From: Brachionus rotundiformis
Taxonomy: Eukaryota; Rotifera; Eurotatoria; Ploima; Brachionidae
DNA: 64,000 bases
Direction of reading: 5' to 3'
Assembly: GCA_016802295.1 (NCBI GenBank)
Contig: JAESIW010000137.1
Location: forward strand, 6,097,327 to 6,161,326
Numbering within the stretch: the stretch's first letter is position 1; each line of letters begins with the position of its first letter. The notes under the pieces are model-generated. The model was given only the letters and a program-made list of their open reading frames with translations. It was not told the origin of the DNA and did no database searches. Positions 36,601-48,660 of the stretch are shown piece after piece. The position numbers and the translations under genes were made by a program.

Positions 36601-39600
36601 AAAAGGTCATTTATACCACCTCAATAGTCTTTGTGCTCAAATTAGTAACTAACTAGCTCACTCTATTACCCCTTTTTTTCAATATTTTTTTCTTAACTAA
36701 TAAAATTTTTAAATAATCATTCGTTAAATAATTTAAATAATAGCTAAATAAATAAAATAATTAAATTTAATCAAGTTTATTATTGGGAGTTTTTTGAAAG
36801 ACCGTCATTAGAATCGAGTAGTCCGTGTGGAAAAAATTATATCCTGTTGTGAAACACCACCAATCCGGATTGTCTCGGTGTTTGGTAATTTATTTAGTTC
36901 TAATACTAAGTTTACGTGATTGATTGTATTTTTACCCATTTTGTTGATTTACAACTAAAAATATGGTTTTTCTAATAATGTTAAATTATTAACAATTTGA
37001 AAAGCAATTAAAAATGCCTTAAATGAAAAATCGGTAAAATGAGTCTTGAAAAAGAATTATTGAGTCTGAAATTATTTCTTATCTAACAATAGCGAAAACA
37101 ATAGGCTAAATTGATCCAATCATCACTCTATTTTGAAAGAAAATAAAGATTTGATACTATTTTATAACAAATTAAGTTTTCATAATCATTTTGACATAAA
37201 CATTTAGAATGATAACAAAAATAATTAAAATAGTTTTAACTATAACTATAATTTTTTCCCTTGCGGTCCAAAGTTTAAAATTTTGCCTTTAATTAAAATC
37301 TAATCATCCTTGATTGCCAAAATTAAACTTGTCCTTTAGACTGATAGCCGAAACCTAGAGCATCGACTCGATACTAGCCTAATTTGAATTTAAATTAAGT
37401 GCATAGATAAAAATAAATTAAAATTTTTTAGCTATGATTATCCTGAAAACTAGACCTCAAGATAAATGCTCGAAGATTGGCTAAATAGAAGATTCTGTTC
37501 GAGCAGACAAGGCTGGAAAAATTATTCCCAGTCTAGACCTGAATATATGGGTTGCTTATGGGTCCAGCAGTATCATAAATCAGCCTACAATTAGCATAGA
37601 TATAGATTTATTTTATTTTTTTCTTAAGAAAACTTTTTGGTGTAGATAGGAGTTGAGCTAAATTGATTATTCTTTCAGCATAAAATCTCACTCGAGTTTA
37701 TTTGAAAGAAAAGGTGAAATTTTCTTAATTGTCACTTAGCTATAAAAATAAATCCCAAAAAATTGATTTTCTTAAATAAATGAAAAAAAAATAAATTCTT
37801 AAGAAAAAAATAATTAAACGAAAATTATCGATCTACGACATTAACACGAAAAACAATAATGTATTAAAATGATTTATGTTCACCTGATACCAGGCTATAG
37901 ATGTCTTTTCATCGTCCATGTGACGCACTCTTTTTTTTGTTAAATTTTTTCATTAATATGGCTCTTAATTTAAATAGATTGGAGACGTGTCAAAAAAGCA
38001 TAGTTTCATTAAAAATGGAAAAAATGTTTTAAATTAACCCTGGCATACTTGAAAAATTTACACAGGAAATATTTGATTACATACTTACAATTTAAGTTCA
38101 ATTCAATCATGTTTTAATTATTCCCAAATAGAAATTTAACCAACTCGTTTTGTACTTAATAAGCTGAAAATATTTTCTAATTATTATTATAATTATTAAA
38201 AAAGTACAGAACCAAAATCTTTAGATTGACAATTAATTAAAACTATAAAGAGTATATTTAGAAGAATATAACGAACTTAATTAATTTATTTTTTTAACTG
38301 ATCTATTCATTTAGAGAACTATTTTTCCTCACTCGATAAACTGAAACCACATTTTAGAATTTCCTCTTATCTTTTGAATAATTTTGCCAACAAAGCCTGC
38401 TTGTGTTTAAAATTCGGCAAGATATGCCTTGCTTGAGCCAAACCAGAAATTGATCTTCAATTAACTAAACTTAGAAAATTATTTAAATATTTATTAAATA
38501 TTTTTAAATGTAATTTATTTTCAAGTGTTTATTAGTAATATATTTGATAATGTCTACCTAAGATATTATGCTAGCATAGAAGCATTTACATAGCTCATAA
38601 ATATGCTAATACTTGAATGATAATTTTATTTCATCTAAAGCCTGATAGCTGAATTACTAAAAAAATTGGTAATAGTATTTAATTTTCTAAATAGAAATTA
38701 AAAGCTTTTTCCGACAAAAACATGCAATTATTGAAGGAAATTCGAAAAGCTAAGTTAAAATTTTGGAACTGTAAATAACTCGTCTAAAAGGGAATCAAAA
38801 TACAAAAGTAAAATACATCGCCCATTTGCATAAGCTTCAACTTTAATCCATAAAGTAAATAAGATTTATTTATTTATTTCAAAAATATTTGCTATAGTAC
38901 CAATAATAGAAGTATTTGCTATGAAATATCAGTTTTTTTTTAACGAAGCCAACAAATGCTTGTTAATTTTTTAAATTAATTTCTGTTTTAGAGATTTATG
39001 AACTTTTGCTTGACTTTTCCAGACTAAAGTAGCCGGTATTTGCCTTTTTTACCCTTATACGTATCCTAGTGTTTTTTTAATGAATTCATTAGACTTTTAT
39101 TTTTAGAACTAAATTAATTTTTTTAATGAAAAATTGTTTATTAAGCTTTTGTTTGCCTAAGTTCGATTTTTTAATTATAGCGGATATGAAATTATTTCTT
39201 TAACTGCAAACTACCTTTGGTGCTAAAAGCTCTACTTAAAAATTTAAAGAAAACAATTTTTAAATTAAAGTCAAATAAAATATTAAAATTTGTCTTAAAT
39301 TTAGATAAAAAAAATACTACTTGCTTTGGTTGTTAATTTAAACTAAACTAAAACATAAAATTGATAATTTATTCTTAAAACTATCTTAGAAAAATTGCTC
39401 CTAGCTATTTTTTGTCTTGGAAAAAAAATTCTGATACTTGAATTTCCTTTAATTATAAAAAGCCAAGTACTTGAAAAATACTTAGTACAAAATCAAAGCA
39501 GCTCCTAATTTAGATCTAGTTTTATTCGGAAAATTGTAGATATGGGTCGAAAATAATTAAAAAATCAAAAATCAACACAATGATTGGCACGCGAATAAGA

Positions 39601-42190
39601 GCTTGGTTACCTCAACAACATACGCAAAAACAAATAAAATTAGTCTCTGATAGACAAAAAAGTATTAATTTAATAAAAACTAACTGAAATAGCTAAACTA
39701 CATAGCAGCCATATAATAAGAAATAACTGTTTCTTCTGCATATTTCCGTATGTTAGAGTTATTTTTTTAAAATAACAAAAAAGGTTTTTATAATTTTCAA
39801 AACAATGTATCTATATTTAATTCAAAAGCCAACAATAACAATTTTTTTTGGGGAAAATAGCAAAGAAATAACACTGATGCTAAGAGATAATTTTATTCGT
39901 TTAATGATCTTATCTTGCGTTTTAGTAAAAATTATTAAGATTTATTGCTCTCGTAAAATAAAAATATTTTAAACAAATATATTAATCATTTAAATGTTGG
40001 TTTGGGTTTAAATCCGAAAAAATAAATTTTACTGTTGTTCTTTCTTGAAGAAAAAATTTAAATAATTTAGTATTCTTTGAAAAATTAATTAAGTAAAAAG
40101 CCAGTGCGAAATAATATTTTGAGAATTTACTTTAGATAAACTGTATCCGATTGCTTATAAACTTTAATTTATCTAGCAACCTTCTAAAAATGATATAAAA
40201 TTAAATTTAAATGTCTATTAACAGTCTCAAATTAAATGTAATAATACGATTTTTTTTCATCTTGAATTGAAGTCTTTGGCAAAAGATATAGTTCTATTTT
40301 GGACCAATTTAAAATTAAACTTTTTTTAAAATTTTTAATTTCATGAATTGAGGCCAGTCAATAGCTTAAAAATCACCCTTTTGAACTAAACAAAGTTATA
40401 TTTTTATAGATACTTATGGATAGGAATTTTATGGCCCAATATTAATGTTACTTATAGTAAAATTCTTACAAGTTGATTTTTAGTTTTGTTCATAAAATTA
40501 ATCATAATATCAATGTTCATTTAATAAATACCTTTTTTAAATTTATTGTAAATCTTTAGCAAAATACTTATGCAATCTAATCGACGCACTACAAAATTTT
40601 AATATAATGCCTAGATATTTTTTAAAAACAGAACTTTTAGCATTAAAAATAAATAACTATTAAATAAACTTTATTTATAATTCATTCAGACTGTTTTGCT
40701 TAGATCTAATCAAGTTCTAAAATTTTATTTTTTTTTATATTGATATTTCTCTATTATTAGTTGCATAATACAAAGACCTTTAAGGGCTTTAATCCAGGCA
40801 CTTGATAAACATTCGATAAAAAATTGACATTATTTTAGTATTGATAATTTAAGAATAGTATTGAAAGCTTATTCGATTTTTTTTCTATAAATAAAAATGC
40901 CTTAAATTTAGAGAAATGATCAGATAAATAAATATTTTTAAATTTAATGTGTCATTGGGTTTGAATTTAATAAAAAAAATTGATTAATTTTCAATTAACG
41001 ACATTATTGGAAACTCGAAGACAAATTTTAGAAACATCTTTATTTGAACAATTGAATTTGGGTTAGTAAGAAAAATTGAGTAGAATGGAAAAATGGCGAG
41101 AAAAAAGTGACCTTAATACGCTAATTAATGCTCCAAATAGATTTATAAATTTCGTCAAAATAACAATCAAATTACCTTGAGGATTTGTTTTTTTGACATA
41201 GTTTTTGTTGGTAGAAATTCGATGCATTAAACAAAAGATTAAGTTTTCGGCATTAAATAATGTAAAAAATGCTTAAGAAAAGTTTGTAATTTGATTAAGG
41301 AAGTTTAATGCAAAAAAGTGAAAAAAAAAAACATAATTTAAAATTAATTTCTAAAAAAATAAATATTGATACGCTTGATTTAAACTTGATTTTATATCTG
41401 GATATTCAGTTAATTTTTGAACTTTTTTATTAAAAGGATCATTTGTTAGTTTTGAGTTTCAATCGTTTTAATTAATTAACTTGTCAAGAATACTTCCGTC
41501 AAGCTAAATAATAGAGAAGTTTATTCAAATCCGATATTATTCCATATCTTTGAAAATTATCTTAATCTTACTAACTTAAATCTTATAAATTAACAAAAAA
41601 AATTATTATATTTTCAAACTCAAAAAAAGTTAATCCGGTTAACCAAAAATAAGATAAAATGAAAAAATTAATTAAAATTTTTTTTCTATCAAATTAAATC
41701 GACTGCACCTAGATTTTCACAAATATAGCCTAAATATGATTTCCTTATTAACAAATTATAGCCTTCAAATTTTCTCTCAAATTCTTAATTACGAAATCAT
41801 TATTTAGCAATGTTCTACAGTTCTTAAAACCTAGTGCTTAAATGTAATAGAATTTGCTGCAAAATCCTTATCGATTATTGCTAAATTGTGTTTTAATTAA
41901 AAAAATTGAAAATCTGATACAACTTCTATAAGCCTCAATTTTAAAATATTCAGACAAAATCAAATTCACAAATAGAAGCTTTTTGTTGATAATCATAAGA
42001 GAATTTAATTTGAATAGTATTCTTATATCCCTATATAGATAAGGTTATTAGAGATAAAATCGAGTTGCATATGTATGAAAATATTTTTAGGCGCACTTGT
42101 TTATAAAGACATAATTTTTTTTTATTATAATTTAAAATACGAAGATTGAATTTTCAAATTTAGAATTAAATTTTTTAAGTTTAAAAAAAA
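33700..42190. other. Gene desert, 8.5 kb, A+T-rich
   Basis: I found no open frame, tRNA, snRNA or repeat family that I can support on either strand. A small G+C-richer patch at about 34150-34195 contains two partly complementary blocks (tggcgcattgg and ggcgccaatgg). Other less A+T-rich patches lie near 35385-35470, 36820-36890 and 37440-37560, but they hold no frame. The part next to 33700 holds the ankyrin gene promoter, and the end holds the FBXL6 promoter. Confidence 0.5.
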
Positions 42191-44426
42191 ATGTCACCAA
42201 AAAGAAAGTCGACGTTTCCTGAAAAACGTGTGAAAAAAAAGAAAAAAAAAGGCATACTAGGATATACCAAGAAGAACAATATTCTTTTTTTTATCAAGGT
42301 TACCTAATTTAAAAAATATTCAACAAAATTTAGTTATTTATATTTTATTTTAAGGACATTGGTGATTCATCGGAGACTGATGATGAAACTCAAGATGTAG
42401 ATTATGAACCAGAAATAGTTCCGCGTGATTTAAAGATTCTAAGATCAAAAAGAAATTTGAATAAAGCTAGAAACTCGAGGACCAAAATTGAAGAGCAGAA
42501 TTTTGGTTCCGATTGGGCTAATGGTTTGCCTTATGAAATTCTTCTACAAATATTTCGGTATCATGCCCTATTGAATTGTAATGGAAATATTGAAAAGCTT
42601 GGCATTTTAAAAAAAGTTTGCCAAAACTGGTCTGTTGTTGCGGATGATGCTAAACTCTGGCACAATTTGAAATTTTGTTCACTTTTGGACAGAGAATTGA
42701 CTACAAATACCACAGATAAGATAACCATACAACAAACTGTAATGAAAATTGACAGAAAAATTAATAGCTTGTTCTCAAATACCCATTTAAAAGATAAATT
42801 TAATTACATCCGAGTTCTTGATCTAAGCGATATACAATTTTTAACATGCGATCATTTGGAATTAATTTTGTCAAATTGCAATTCCAAAAATATATTTGAC
42901 TTAAGCTTGGCTAATTGTAAAAAAATTTACTCTTCCAGTAGAAACAAGCTTTTTGAAAATGTAATTGCCGAATATTGTGATAACTTGAGCAATTTGAATC
43001 TTTCCGGACTAATGGTAAATGATCACTATAGTTTTAAAACTAGCAAATATTATATCTAATCAAAACTGATAAAATTTATTAGGCTATTGAACTTATTTTT
43101 AACCAATTAGTATATGAATGATGTTATTTCTTTGGATTAAATTAATTTATTAATTTAATTTTTTTAATTTTTTTTTAAAAATCGATTCCAAATAGATTAA
43201 CTTAAAATATTTGCTAAATCTACCTTAAGATAATTAACCGATTTACATCTCTTTTAATTTACTTTTGCCAGTTTAGATTAAAGCTAAAACATTTGATTTT
43301 TTTTTTGAGTAGAAACATTTCCAATGTAATAAGGAACTAACAATCGGATTATTTTTTATATAATCTTGATATAAATCCCATCATCTTTATTAATTCTTAA
43401 TTTTATTTCAATGATTAAAAAAATCAAAATTTTAAATCTAAATTTTAATTTTTAAATAATTTAAGAAACAAATTAACATTTTATCAATAACCAATTTGTT
43501 CGAGAAAATAAACAAAAATCTTATCAGCCTTAATTTATCAATGAATTCCTTACCTTCTAATTTAATTAATGCTTTGACTGTAAGTCTTTAAATCAAAAAT
43601 TTTAATAAAAATAAAATTATTTATTTAGACCTTTTGTGAAAATTTACAAGTCTTGGATATTTCAAAATGTGTATTAAAAGGAAATGTTCAATTGGAACTA
43701 ATTTCTTCTAAATGTAAACATTTCAGATGTCTTAAAATGTATGAAACGTTCCCCAAGACCAAATTTAATACCATAACAAGTGTTTTAGCTTCTGAAATCT
43801 CATTTCCGTGCTTAGAGTCATACTATGGTTCATTTTATACTAATTATGGTTCTAGTCCAATGATAATGCTAACGACTAAGTAATGTAATCTTATTTTAAT
43901 TTAGGATTAATTAATTTTAGAACTTAAGAATTTGTAAAGATTCAGAAGAACTTAAAATTATGGACTTGAGATGCTATAAAACATCTTTGGATAAAAATTT
44001 TAATTTTTTTTCATTAATCAAGACTAAAAAGTTGGAAAGATTAATATTGACCAACTCAAACATGAGTGAGATCGACTCAGACTATTTGTTCAATGCAATA
44101 AAAGATAAATGGTTGGAAAGTCTTGTCGAGTTAGATCTGTCCTGGAGTACTATTGATTATTTAGCTTTAAAGAACATGTTTGAATGCTTTAGAAATCATA
44201 ATGAAGTCTGTAAATTAAAGATTTTAAATCTAACAGGAACACCGGTAGATACTGAAATGATTAAGTAACATTTATTTTTATCATATTATTCAAATTGAAT
44301 ATTTTCTTAAGAATGTTAATCAAGGAAGTGAAATCATTGGAGCAAGTAAATTTAACTTCATGCCGATCTATCGAAAGAGGAATGAAAAGGGTGCTTTTAA
44401 AAGATGACTTTGGCATTCTAATTTAA
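42191..44426 (+). CDS. FBXL6: F-box/leucine-rich repeat protein 6, 527 aa, six exons
   Basis: A substrate-recognition subunit of an SCF (Skp1-Cul1-F-box) ubiquitin ligase. Exons are 42191..42298, 42355..43014, 43466..43579, 43629..43879, 43929..44264 and 44312..44426. The phases agree throughout; the largest intron is 451 bp. The N-terminus is a Lys-rich basic patch followed by an acidic stretch (SSETDDETQD). The F-box lies near 92-140 (NGLPYEILLQIFRYH ... VCQNWSVVADDAKLWHNL). Leucine-rich repeats follow: LRVLDLSD-like units at VLDLSDIQF, LSNLNLSG, NLQVLDISKC, ELKIMDLRCY and SLVELDLSWS. The last exon gives EQVNLTSCRSIERGMKRVLL, matching the human FBXL6 C-terminus (LESCRCLPRGLKR as remembered). 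The length is close to the human protein. The first intron donor (aag|gttacc) is weak. Confidence 0.85.
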
Positions 44427-44825
44427 AATTGACTTTTATTTTCATAATTTAAAAATGTTAATTTCAGATACTAAAATTAAAAATAATAAAATAAAATGTA
44501 ACTGTCAAGTTTATTTACTGGTTAGGCACTGATATCTTCATTAGATATAAACAATTAATAGTAATTAAGATGCTTTATGTATTAATAATTTAATAAATGC
44601 TTCTTGTTGTATGTCTCAATCTATTTTAATTAAAATAATTATTTAGAAACTTTGATTAATATAAAAATTGATTTGATTACAAAATTTTATTATTAATATC
44701 ATATAAAAATAAATAAATAAATAAATGATAATAATTTGATGAATATAAAAATATGAATTTAATTTGATAAATTTCTGTACAAAATCAACCATTATTAATT
44801 GTAAATATATGAAATAAAAATGATG
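44427..44825. other. Intergenic between converging genes
   Basis: 3' flanks of FBXL6 (+) and a small gene (-). A short TAAA repeat (aaataaataaataaat) lies near 44710. No other feature. Confidence 0.5.
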
Positions 44826-44999
44826 TTAGTTTCTTGGACGCAGCCTTGGTTTTTGAGACAGCAACTGAGCTACTCTAATTTGTTGGTCTTTGCTCAACTT
44901 TTTCACATCATCAAAAGCTAGCTTCAAAAGCATTTCATCTTTTTTATCATTGCTTAACTCATGCACAATTGGTTTTCTTCGCTGTAATTTATCACTCAT
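44826..44999 (-). CDS. Small charged protein, 57 aa, unrecognised
   Basis: The start MSDKLQRRKPIVHELSND was chosen over an upstream in-frame Met (45020), because the upstream codons fall in the duplicated promoter block. The protein continues with a likely amphipathic helix (DEMLLKLAFDDVKKLSKDQQ) and ends in a basic tail (LLSQKPRLRPRN). It is single-exon and head-to-head with the secreted peptide gene at 45164. I do not recognise it. Its 5' end seems to have a decayed counterpart at about 48460-48510, left by the same duplication that copied the peptide gene. Confidence 0.45.
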   Translation of the reverse strand: MSDKLQRRKPIVHELSNDKKDEMLLKLAFDDVKKLSKDQQIRVAQLLSQKPRLRPRN

Positions 45000-45163
45000 T
45001 TTGTCTTTAAAATAAATCATGATTAGAATTTTTGATGTAATTTAAACGATCATTTGGATTTGATTACACAGACGCCAGAAAGTTGGCATATAAGCAAATT
45101 TTAGATGGTATAAATATCCATTTAATATTTTTTAAAGAAGATAAATTATAAAATAAAGCAAAA
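45000..45163 (+). promoter_or_regulatory. Promoter of secreted basic peptide gene 1 (TATA box 45109..45116)
   Basis: TATAAATA lies 48 bp before the start codon, within ggtataaatatccatttaat. Farther up are aaaataaatcatgatta (about 45009-45025) and tttgattacacagacgc. All three blocks recur in order before the paralogous gene at 48661, so they are conserved regulatory sequence or recent duplication. Confidence 0.7.
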
Positions 45164-45583
45164 ATGAAGTTTTTCTCATTAATTTTGATCCTAGTTGTTT
45201 TGGTATCTCTTTTTGCCACTGGTTATACAGCATCCAAAAATAAAAAACAGAGAGAAGTCCAAGGTAATCGTTTGAGAATTTGAAAAAAGATTCTTAATGT
45301 TTTGATTGTTTAGCTGCAAATGGAAAAAATGCTGAACCAGTAGTAGCCGTCCCTGAGGAGAAAAAAGGTGGCAAAAAAAACAAACAAGACAGACAAAGAA
45401 TCAATTTGAATGAAAAGAGAAATAGAAAAGGAAATAGAAAAGGAAACAACACAAAGAATGCAAAAAACTTTTCCAAAGGTATTAAGATTTCAATTAACTA
45501 ATAATACCATACTAATATTTTACAAAGGAAAAAAAGTAAAAACAGATCTTAAAAAAACAAAGAAGTCTAAGAAGAACAATTGA
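45164..45583 (+). CDS. Secreted Lys/Arg-rich peptide, copy 1, 106 aa
   Basis: Exons are 45164..45263, 45314..45478 and 45528..45583; the introns are 50 and 49 bp. The N-terminus is a clear signal peptide (MKFFSLILILVVLVSLFATG, then YTASK). The mature part is highly basic, with clusters such as KKGGKKNKQDRQR and KRNRKGNRKGNN, and ends KKTKKSKKNN. No cysteines occur in the mature chain, so it is not a disulfide-rich defensin. A paralogue with the same exon structure and phases lies at 48661..49078. A secreted, disordered, polycationic protein could be antimicrobial, matrix-binding or a precursor of small peptides (dibasic sites are abundant). None of these can be chosen from the sequence. Confidence 0.75.
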
Positions 45584-46323
45584 ATGGCATGATATTCAGA
45601 TAAAGATATAAATTTATATTTACCAAATTTTGGAATTTTTAATTTTTTTTAATTCAATATTTGCAATCTTTTTTTCACTTAAAGCAAAATAGAAATAATG
45701 CATTTATATATTCTGAAATAGTAGATTTTCAAAAATTAAAATTGATTTTTTGAAAATGTCTTACAAAATTCATTTTTAAAAAATTAAATTAAAAAAAAAA
45801 TTTAGGGTTTTTTGAATTGAGGCTGCACTTAAAATATTTTTTTTATCTTAATAAATTAATTTAAATGATTAAGATTTTGTTATCTTTAAGTTTTTGTCCT
45901 TTAAAACTAATAATTATGAACTATTGAAGATGTAACATTTCATACTACGATTTATTTATTATGCTTATTATGCTGTCCTTAATCTATTAATTCTTAGAAT
46001 TGATTAATAATAATATTGAAAAATAAAATGTTAAGAATCAATCAAAACATAAAAATGATTTTCAATAATTTAAATTTAAATAAGATTTTAGATAATTAAA
46101 TACAATAAATTTATTTAGATTTTACCAAAATAGACCTTTTTGGTAAAGCACTTAATTTTCAGACTTTTTTACGCCCTAAAATTCAAATTAATTTGTTTGA
46201 TCAAATTGATTATTTGAGTCAAAACAAACAAATTAGATAGTAATTATTAAAAATGCTTTATTTGTTATTGCTGGGTTGGCCTTTAAAAAGGCCGGGGGTT
46301 TTATATGTTCAAATTTTGGAATT
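45584..46323. other. Intergenic between converging genes
   Basis: 3' flanks of peptide gene 1 (+) and H2B (-). Apart from the H2B stem-loop at 46278..46293 nothing is seen. Confidence 0.5.
46278..46293 (-). terminator. Histone mRNA 3' stem-loop of H2B
   Basis: On the minus strand: GGCCTTTTTAAAGGCC, a 6-bp stem and 4-base loop, 31 nt past the stop codon and preceded by a C-run. This is the site bound by SLBP for replication-dependent, non-polyadenylated histone mRNAs. Confidence 0.9.
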
Positions 46324-46692
46324 CTATTTTGAGCTGGTGTATTTGGTTACAGCTTTAGTGCCTTCACTAACAGCATGCTTGGCCAATTCACCAGGCAATA
46401 ACAGACGAACACTGGTCTGAATTTCACGACTAGAAATAGTCGAGCGGCCATTATGAGTAGAAAGCTTGGATGCTTCGGAGGCTATTCTCTCAAAGATATC
46501 ATTGACAAATGAGTTCATGATACTCATAGCTTTGCTTGAAATACCAGTATCTGGATGGACTTGTTTCAATACTTTGTAAATGTAAACTGAGTATGTTTCC
46601 TTCCTTTTCTTCTTTCGTTTTCCTTCACCTTTGGCTCCCTTGACTGGCTTTACGGCTTTTTTGGCTCCTTTGCTTGGTGTTTTTGGTGGCAT
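46324..46692 (-). CDS. Histone H2B, 122 aa
   Basis: Core nucleosome histone that pairs with H2A. The start MPPKTPSKGAKKAVKPVKG was chosen because it is the usual H2B N-terminus; an upstream in-frame ATG would add 15 unlike residues. The histone fold is intact: KRKKKRKETYSVYIYKVLKQ, VHPDTGISSKAMSIMNSFVN, STISSREIQTSVRLLLPGEL, and the C-terminal AVTKYTSSK with the conserved ubiquitinated lysine (VTKYTSSK). It is intronless, with a canonical stem-loop, and divergent from H2A. Confidence 0.98.
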   Translation of the reverse strand: MPPKTPSKGAKKAVKPVKGAKGEGKRKKKRKETYSVYIYKVLKQVHPDTGISSKAMSIMNSFVNDIFERIASEASKLSTHNGRSTISSREIQTSVRLLLPGELAKHAVSEGTKAVTKYTSSK

Positions 46693-47097
46693 TGTTTCTA
46701 TGTAGAATAGATGTATTTGAATTTTTGTTAACAACAATAAAAAATATTTAATATGATGTGGATTATTGAATTTATTATGAACAGTGAAGAGTTTAAAAGT
46801 TGAATGACATTAAATATTTAATAATCTAATTAATATTTAATTTATAATCGAATCAAATAATTAAATGCATATAATTGGATAAATTGTGTATAATTTTCAT
46901 TATAATAGTTTTCATAATTAATCTAATCCAGATTTAAAACCCGCCTATTTTATTGCAAATTAATTAAGAGAAAATAATTTTTTGTTAATAATATCATGAT
47001 TTAGCAAAACTAGAATAAATAGTGGATTATTTCAGAATTAAAAATCAAAATTATCAAGTTAAATTAAAATTTCAATAATCAATCAATACATCTTAAA
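46693..47097. promoter_or_regulatory. Shared divergent promoter of H2B and H2A
   Basis: 405 bp between the two start codons, the usual head-to-head arrangement of H2A/H2B pairs. The sequence is A+T-rich; a small cacccgcctatttt-like G+C patch lies near 46938-46952. I could not assign TATA or CCAAT boxes with confidence. Confidence 0.6.
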
Positions 47098-47484
47098 ATG
47101 TCCGGTCGTGGTAAAGGAGGAAAAGTTAGAGCCAAGGGAAAAACAAGATCATCAAGAGCTGGTCTCCAATTTCCAGTAGGTCGTATTCACCGTTTATTGA
47201 GAAAAGGTCACTATGCAGAAAGAGTTGGCGCTGGTGCTCCAGTCTACTTGGCTGCAGTATTGGAGTACTTGAGCGCTGAGATTCTCGAATTGGCTGGCAA
47301 TGCTGCTAGAGATAACAAAAAGACAAGAATCATTCCTCGTCATTTACAACTAGCCATTAGAAACGACGAAGAATTGAACAAACTTCTAGCTGGTGTAACA
47401 ATCGCTCAAGGTGGTGTTTTGCCAAATATTCAATCTATTTTGTTACCAAAAAAGACTGAAGAAGCCACTGCTAAAGCAGATTAA
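47098..47484 (+). CDS. Histone H2A (canonical type), 128 aa
   Basis: Core nucleosome histone. [20 protein letters not shown], then the H2A signature AGLQFPVGRIHRLLRKGHYA, the acidic patch region AAVLEYLSAEILELAGNAA, and TIAQGGVLPNIQSILLPKK. The tail (TEEATAKAD) has no SQ motif, so it is not H2A.X, and its length is canonical, without the long tail reported for bdelloid rotifer H2A variants. It is intronless. A 3' stem-loop follows the stop by 30 nt. Confidence 0.98.
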   Translation: MSGRGKGGKVRAKGKTRSSRAGLQFPVGRIHRLLRKGHYAERVGAGAPVYLAAVLEYLSAEILELAGNAARDNKKTRIIPRHLQLAIRNDEELNKLLAGVTIAQGGVLPNIQSILLPKKTEEATAKAD

Positions 47485-47513
47485 TAATATTCTTCAAGAC
47501 TGTTTAAACCCCC

Positions 47514-47529
47514 GGCCTTTTTCAAGGCC
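47514..47529 (+). terminator. Histone mRNA 3' stem-loop of H2A
   Basis: GGCCTTTTTCAAGGCC preceded by CCCCC, a 6-bp stem and 4-base loop, matching the replication-dependent histone 3' end signal. Confidence 0.92.
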
Positions 47530-48456
47530 AATTAAAATTTAACAATTAAGCAAATTTTTTTAATTGTCACTTAATCACTATCGTTGTTATTCGTAGTCTG
47601 CCAACCATAGTTGAAGCTTAAAAATAAATACAAACTTGCCTATCTTGTAACAAGATAAATGTGTTTATTAATTTTAAATTAAAATCAGTTACATTTTTTA
47701 AATTTAAAACAATTATTCTTCTAAATTCAAACCAGAGATTTACCATTGTATAAAATTTCATTTAGTAAAATTACTTTCCAAAATAATATCAGTTTGCACA
47801 GATTATTTAAAAACTTAAAATGTTTACTGAATTATCTTATTAATCTAGCTAGTCTAATGTATCTATAAAATCGTTTTTAATGAACCACAACTTAGCTACT
47901 AATTATTTTTGTCTTTATCAAAAGAAATTTCAAAAGCTTTATGTATGTTGAAAGTTTAATATTATCAGTGATTAAAAATTTTTTATTCCTATTTGTTTTA
48001 AAATTAAAGTTTAGGCTTGAATGGGACATATTCCTTACTTTGAGCCAAATTTTTAGAATATTATCATTGTTATTCTTTTTTAAAAATATATATAAATTAC
48101 TTTAAAAATAGTAAAATTTTATCGACTTATATTATTTTTAATTAAGGGATTTAATCAGATAATTTAAATTTTTGATAATCAGTAATTTTTTTCTAATTAT
48201 ATTGAAAAATTTTAATTAAAAAAATTATATTAGATAGACCAAATTTTTTCGATATTATTGTAAGTGTAAAACAGTAAAATAATAAAAAACAAACTAATTT
48301 TAAAATTTAGTTTTGAGATTTAATTTAAAAAAACATTCAGTTTAACTCACTTTGATTATTATTTTGAGATAAAAATATAATAACTACTTTAAAAAATTAA
48401 ACACTTGATAAATCTTTAAAAATATCTAGCTATCTAACATTTTTTATCATGACTTA
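47530..48456. other. Intergenic, A+T-rich
   Basis: No gene or repeat recognised between H2A and the duplicated promoter block. Confidence 0.5.
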
Positions 48457-48660
48457 CTTAATTTATGCTCAATTGGTTCAGAACTCTAAAACTTATCATT
48501 TATTTTGTCTAGAAAATAAATCATGATTAAAAAATTAATTGAAGTAATTCTAAACCGACCATTTTGATTTGATTACAACGACGCTATACTTGGCAAACAC
48601 TTAAACCAATAATGGTATAAATATCCGTTTAATTTAATCTTGATACAAAATAAAACAAAA
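48457..48660 (+). promoter_or_regulatory. Promoter of secreted basic peptide gene 2 (TATA box 48616..48623), duplicated
   Basis: It repeats the order of elements before copy 1: a tgctcaattggtt block, agaaaataaatcatgatta, ttttgatttgattacaacg, then ggtataaatatccgtttaat with TATAAATA 37 bp before the ATG. Similarity extends upstream into what is coding sequence of the small minus-strand gene at copy 1, but that frame is broken here. Confidence 0.7.

Noticed and set aside
44700..44730. Short TAAA tandem run
   Set aside because: A few units of simple sequence common in such A+T-rich DNA; not a CRISPR or satellite array. No CRISPR-like spaced repeats were seen anywhere in the window.
46690..46737. 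Upstream in-frame ATG of H2B adding 15 residues
   Set aside because: The extension is hydrophobic and unlike any H2B; MPPKTPSK is the family start.
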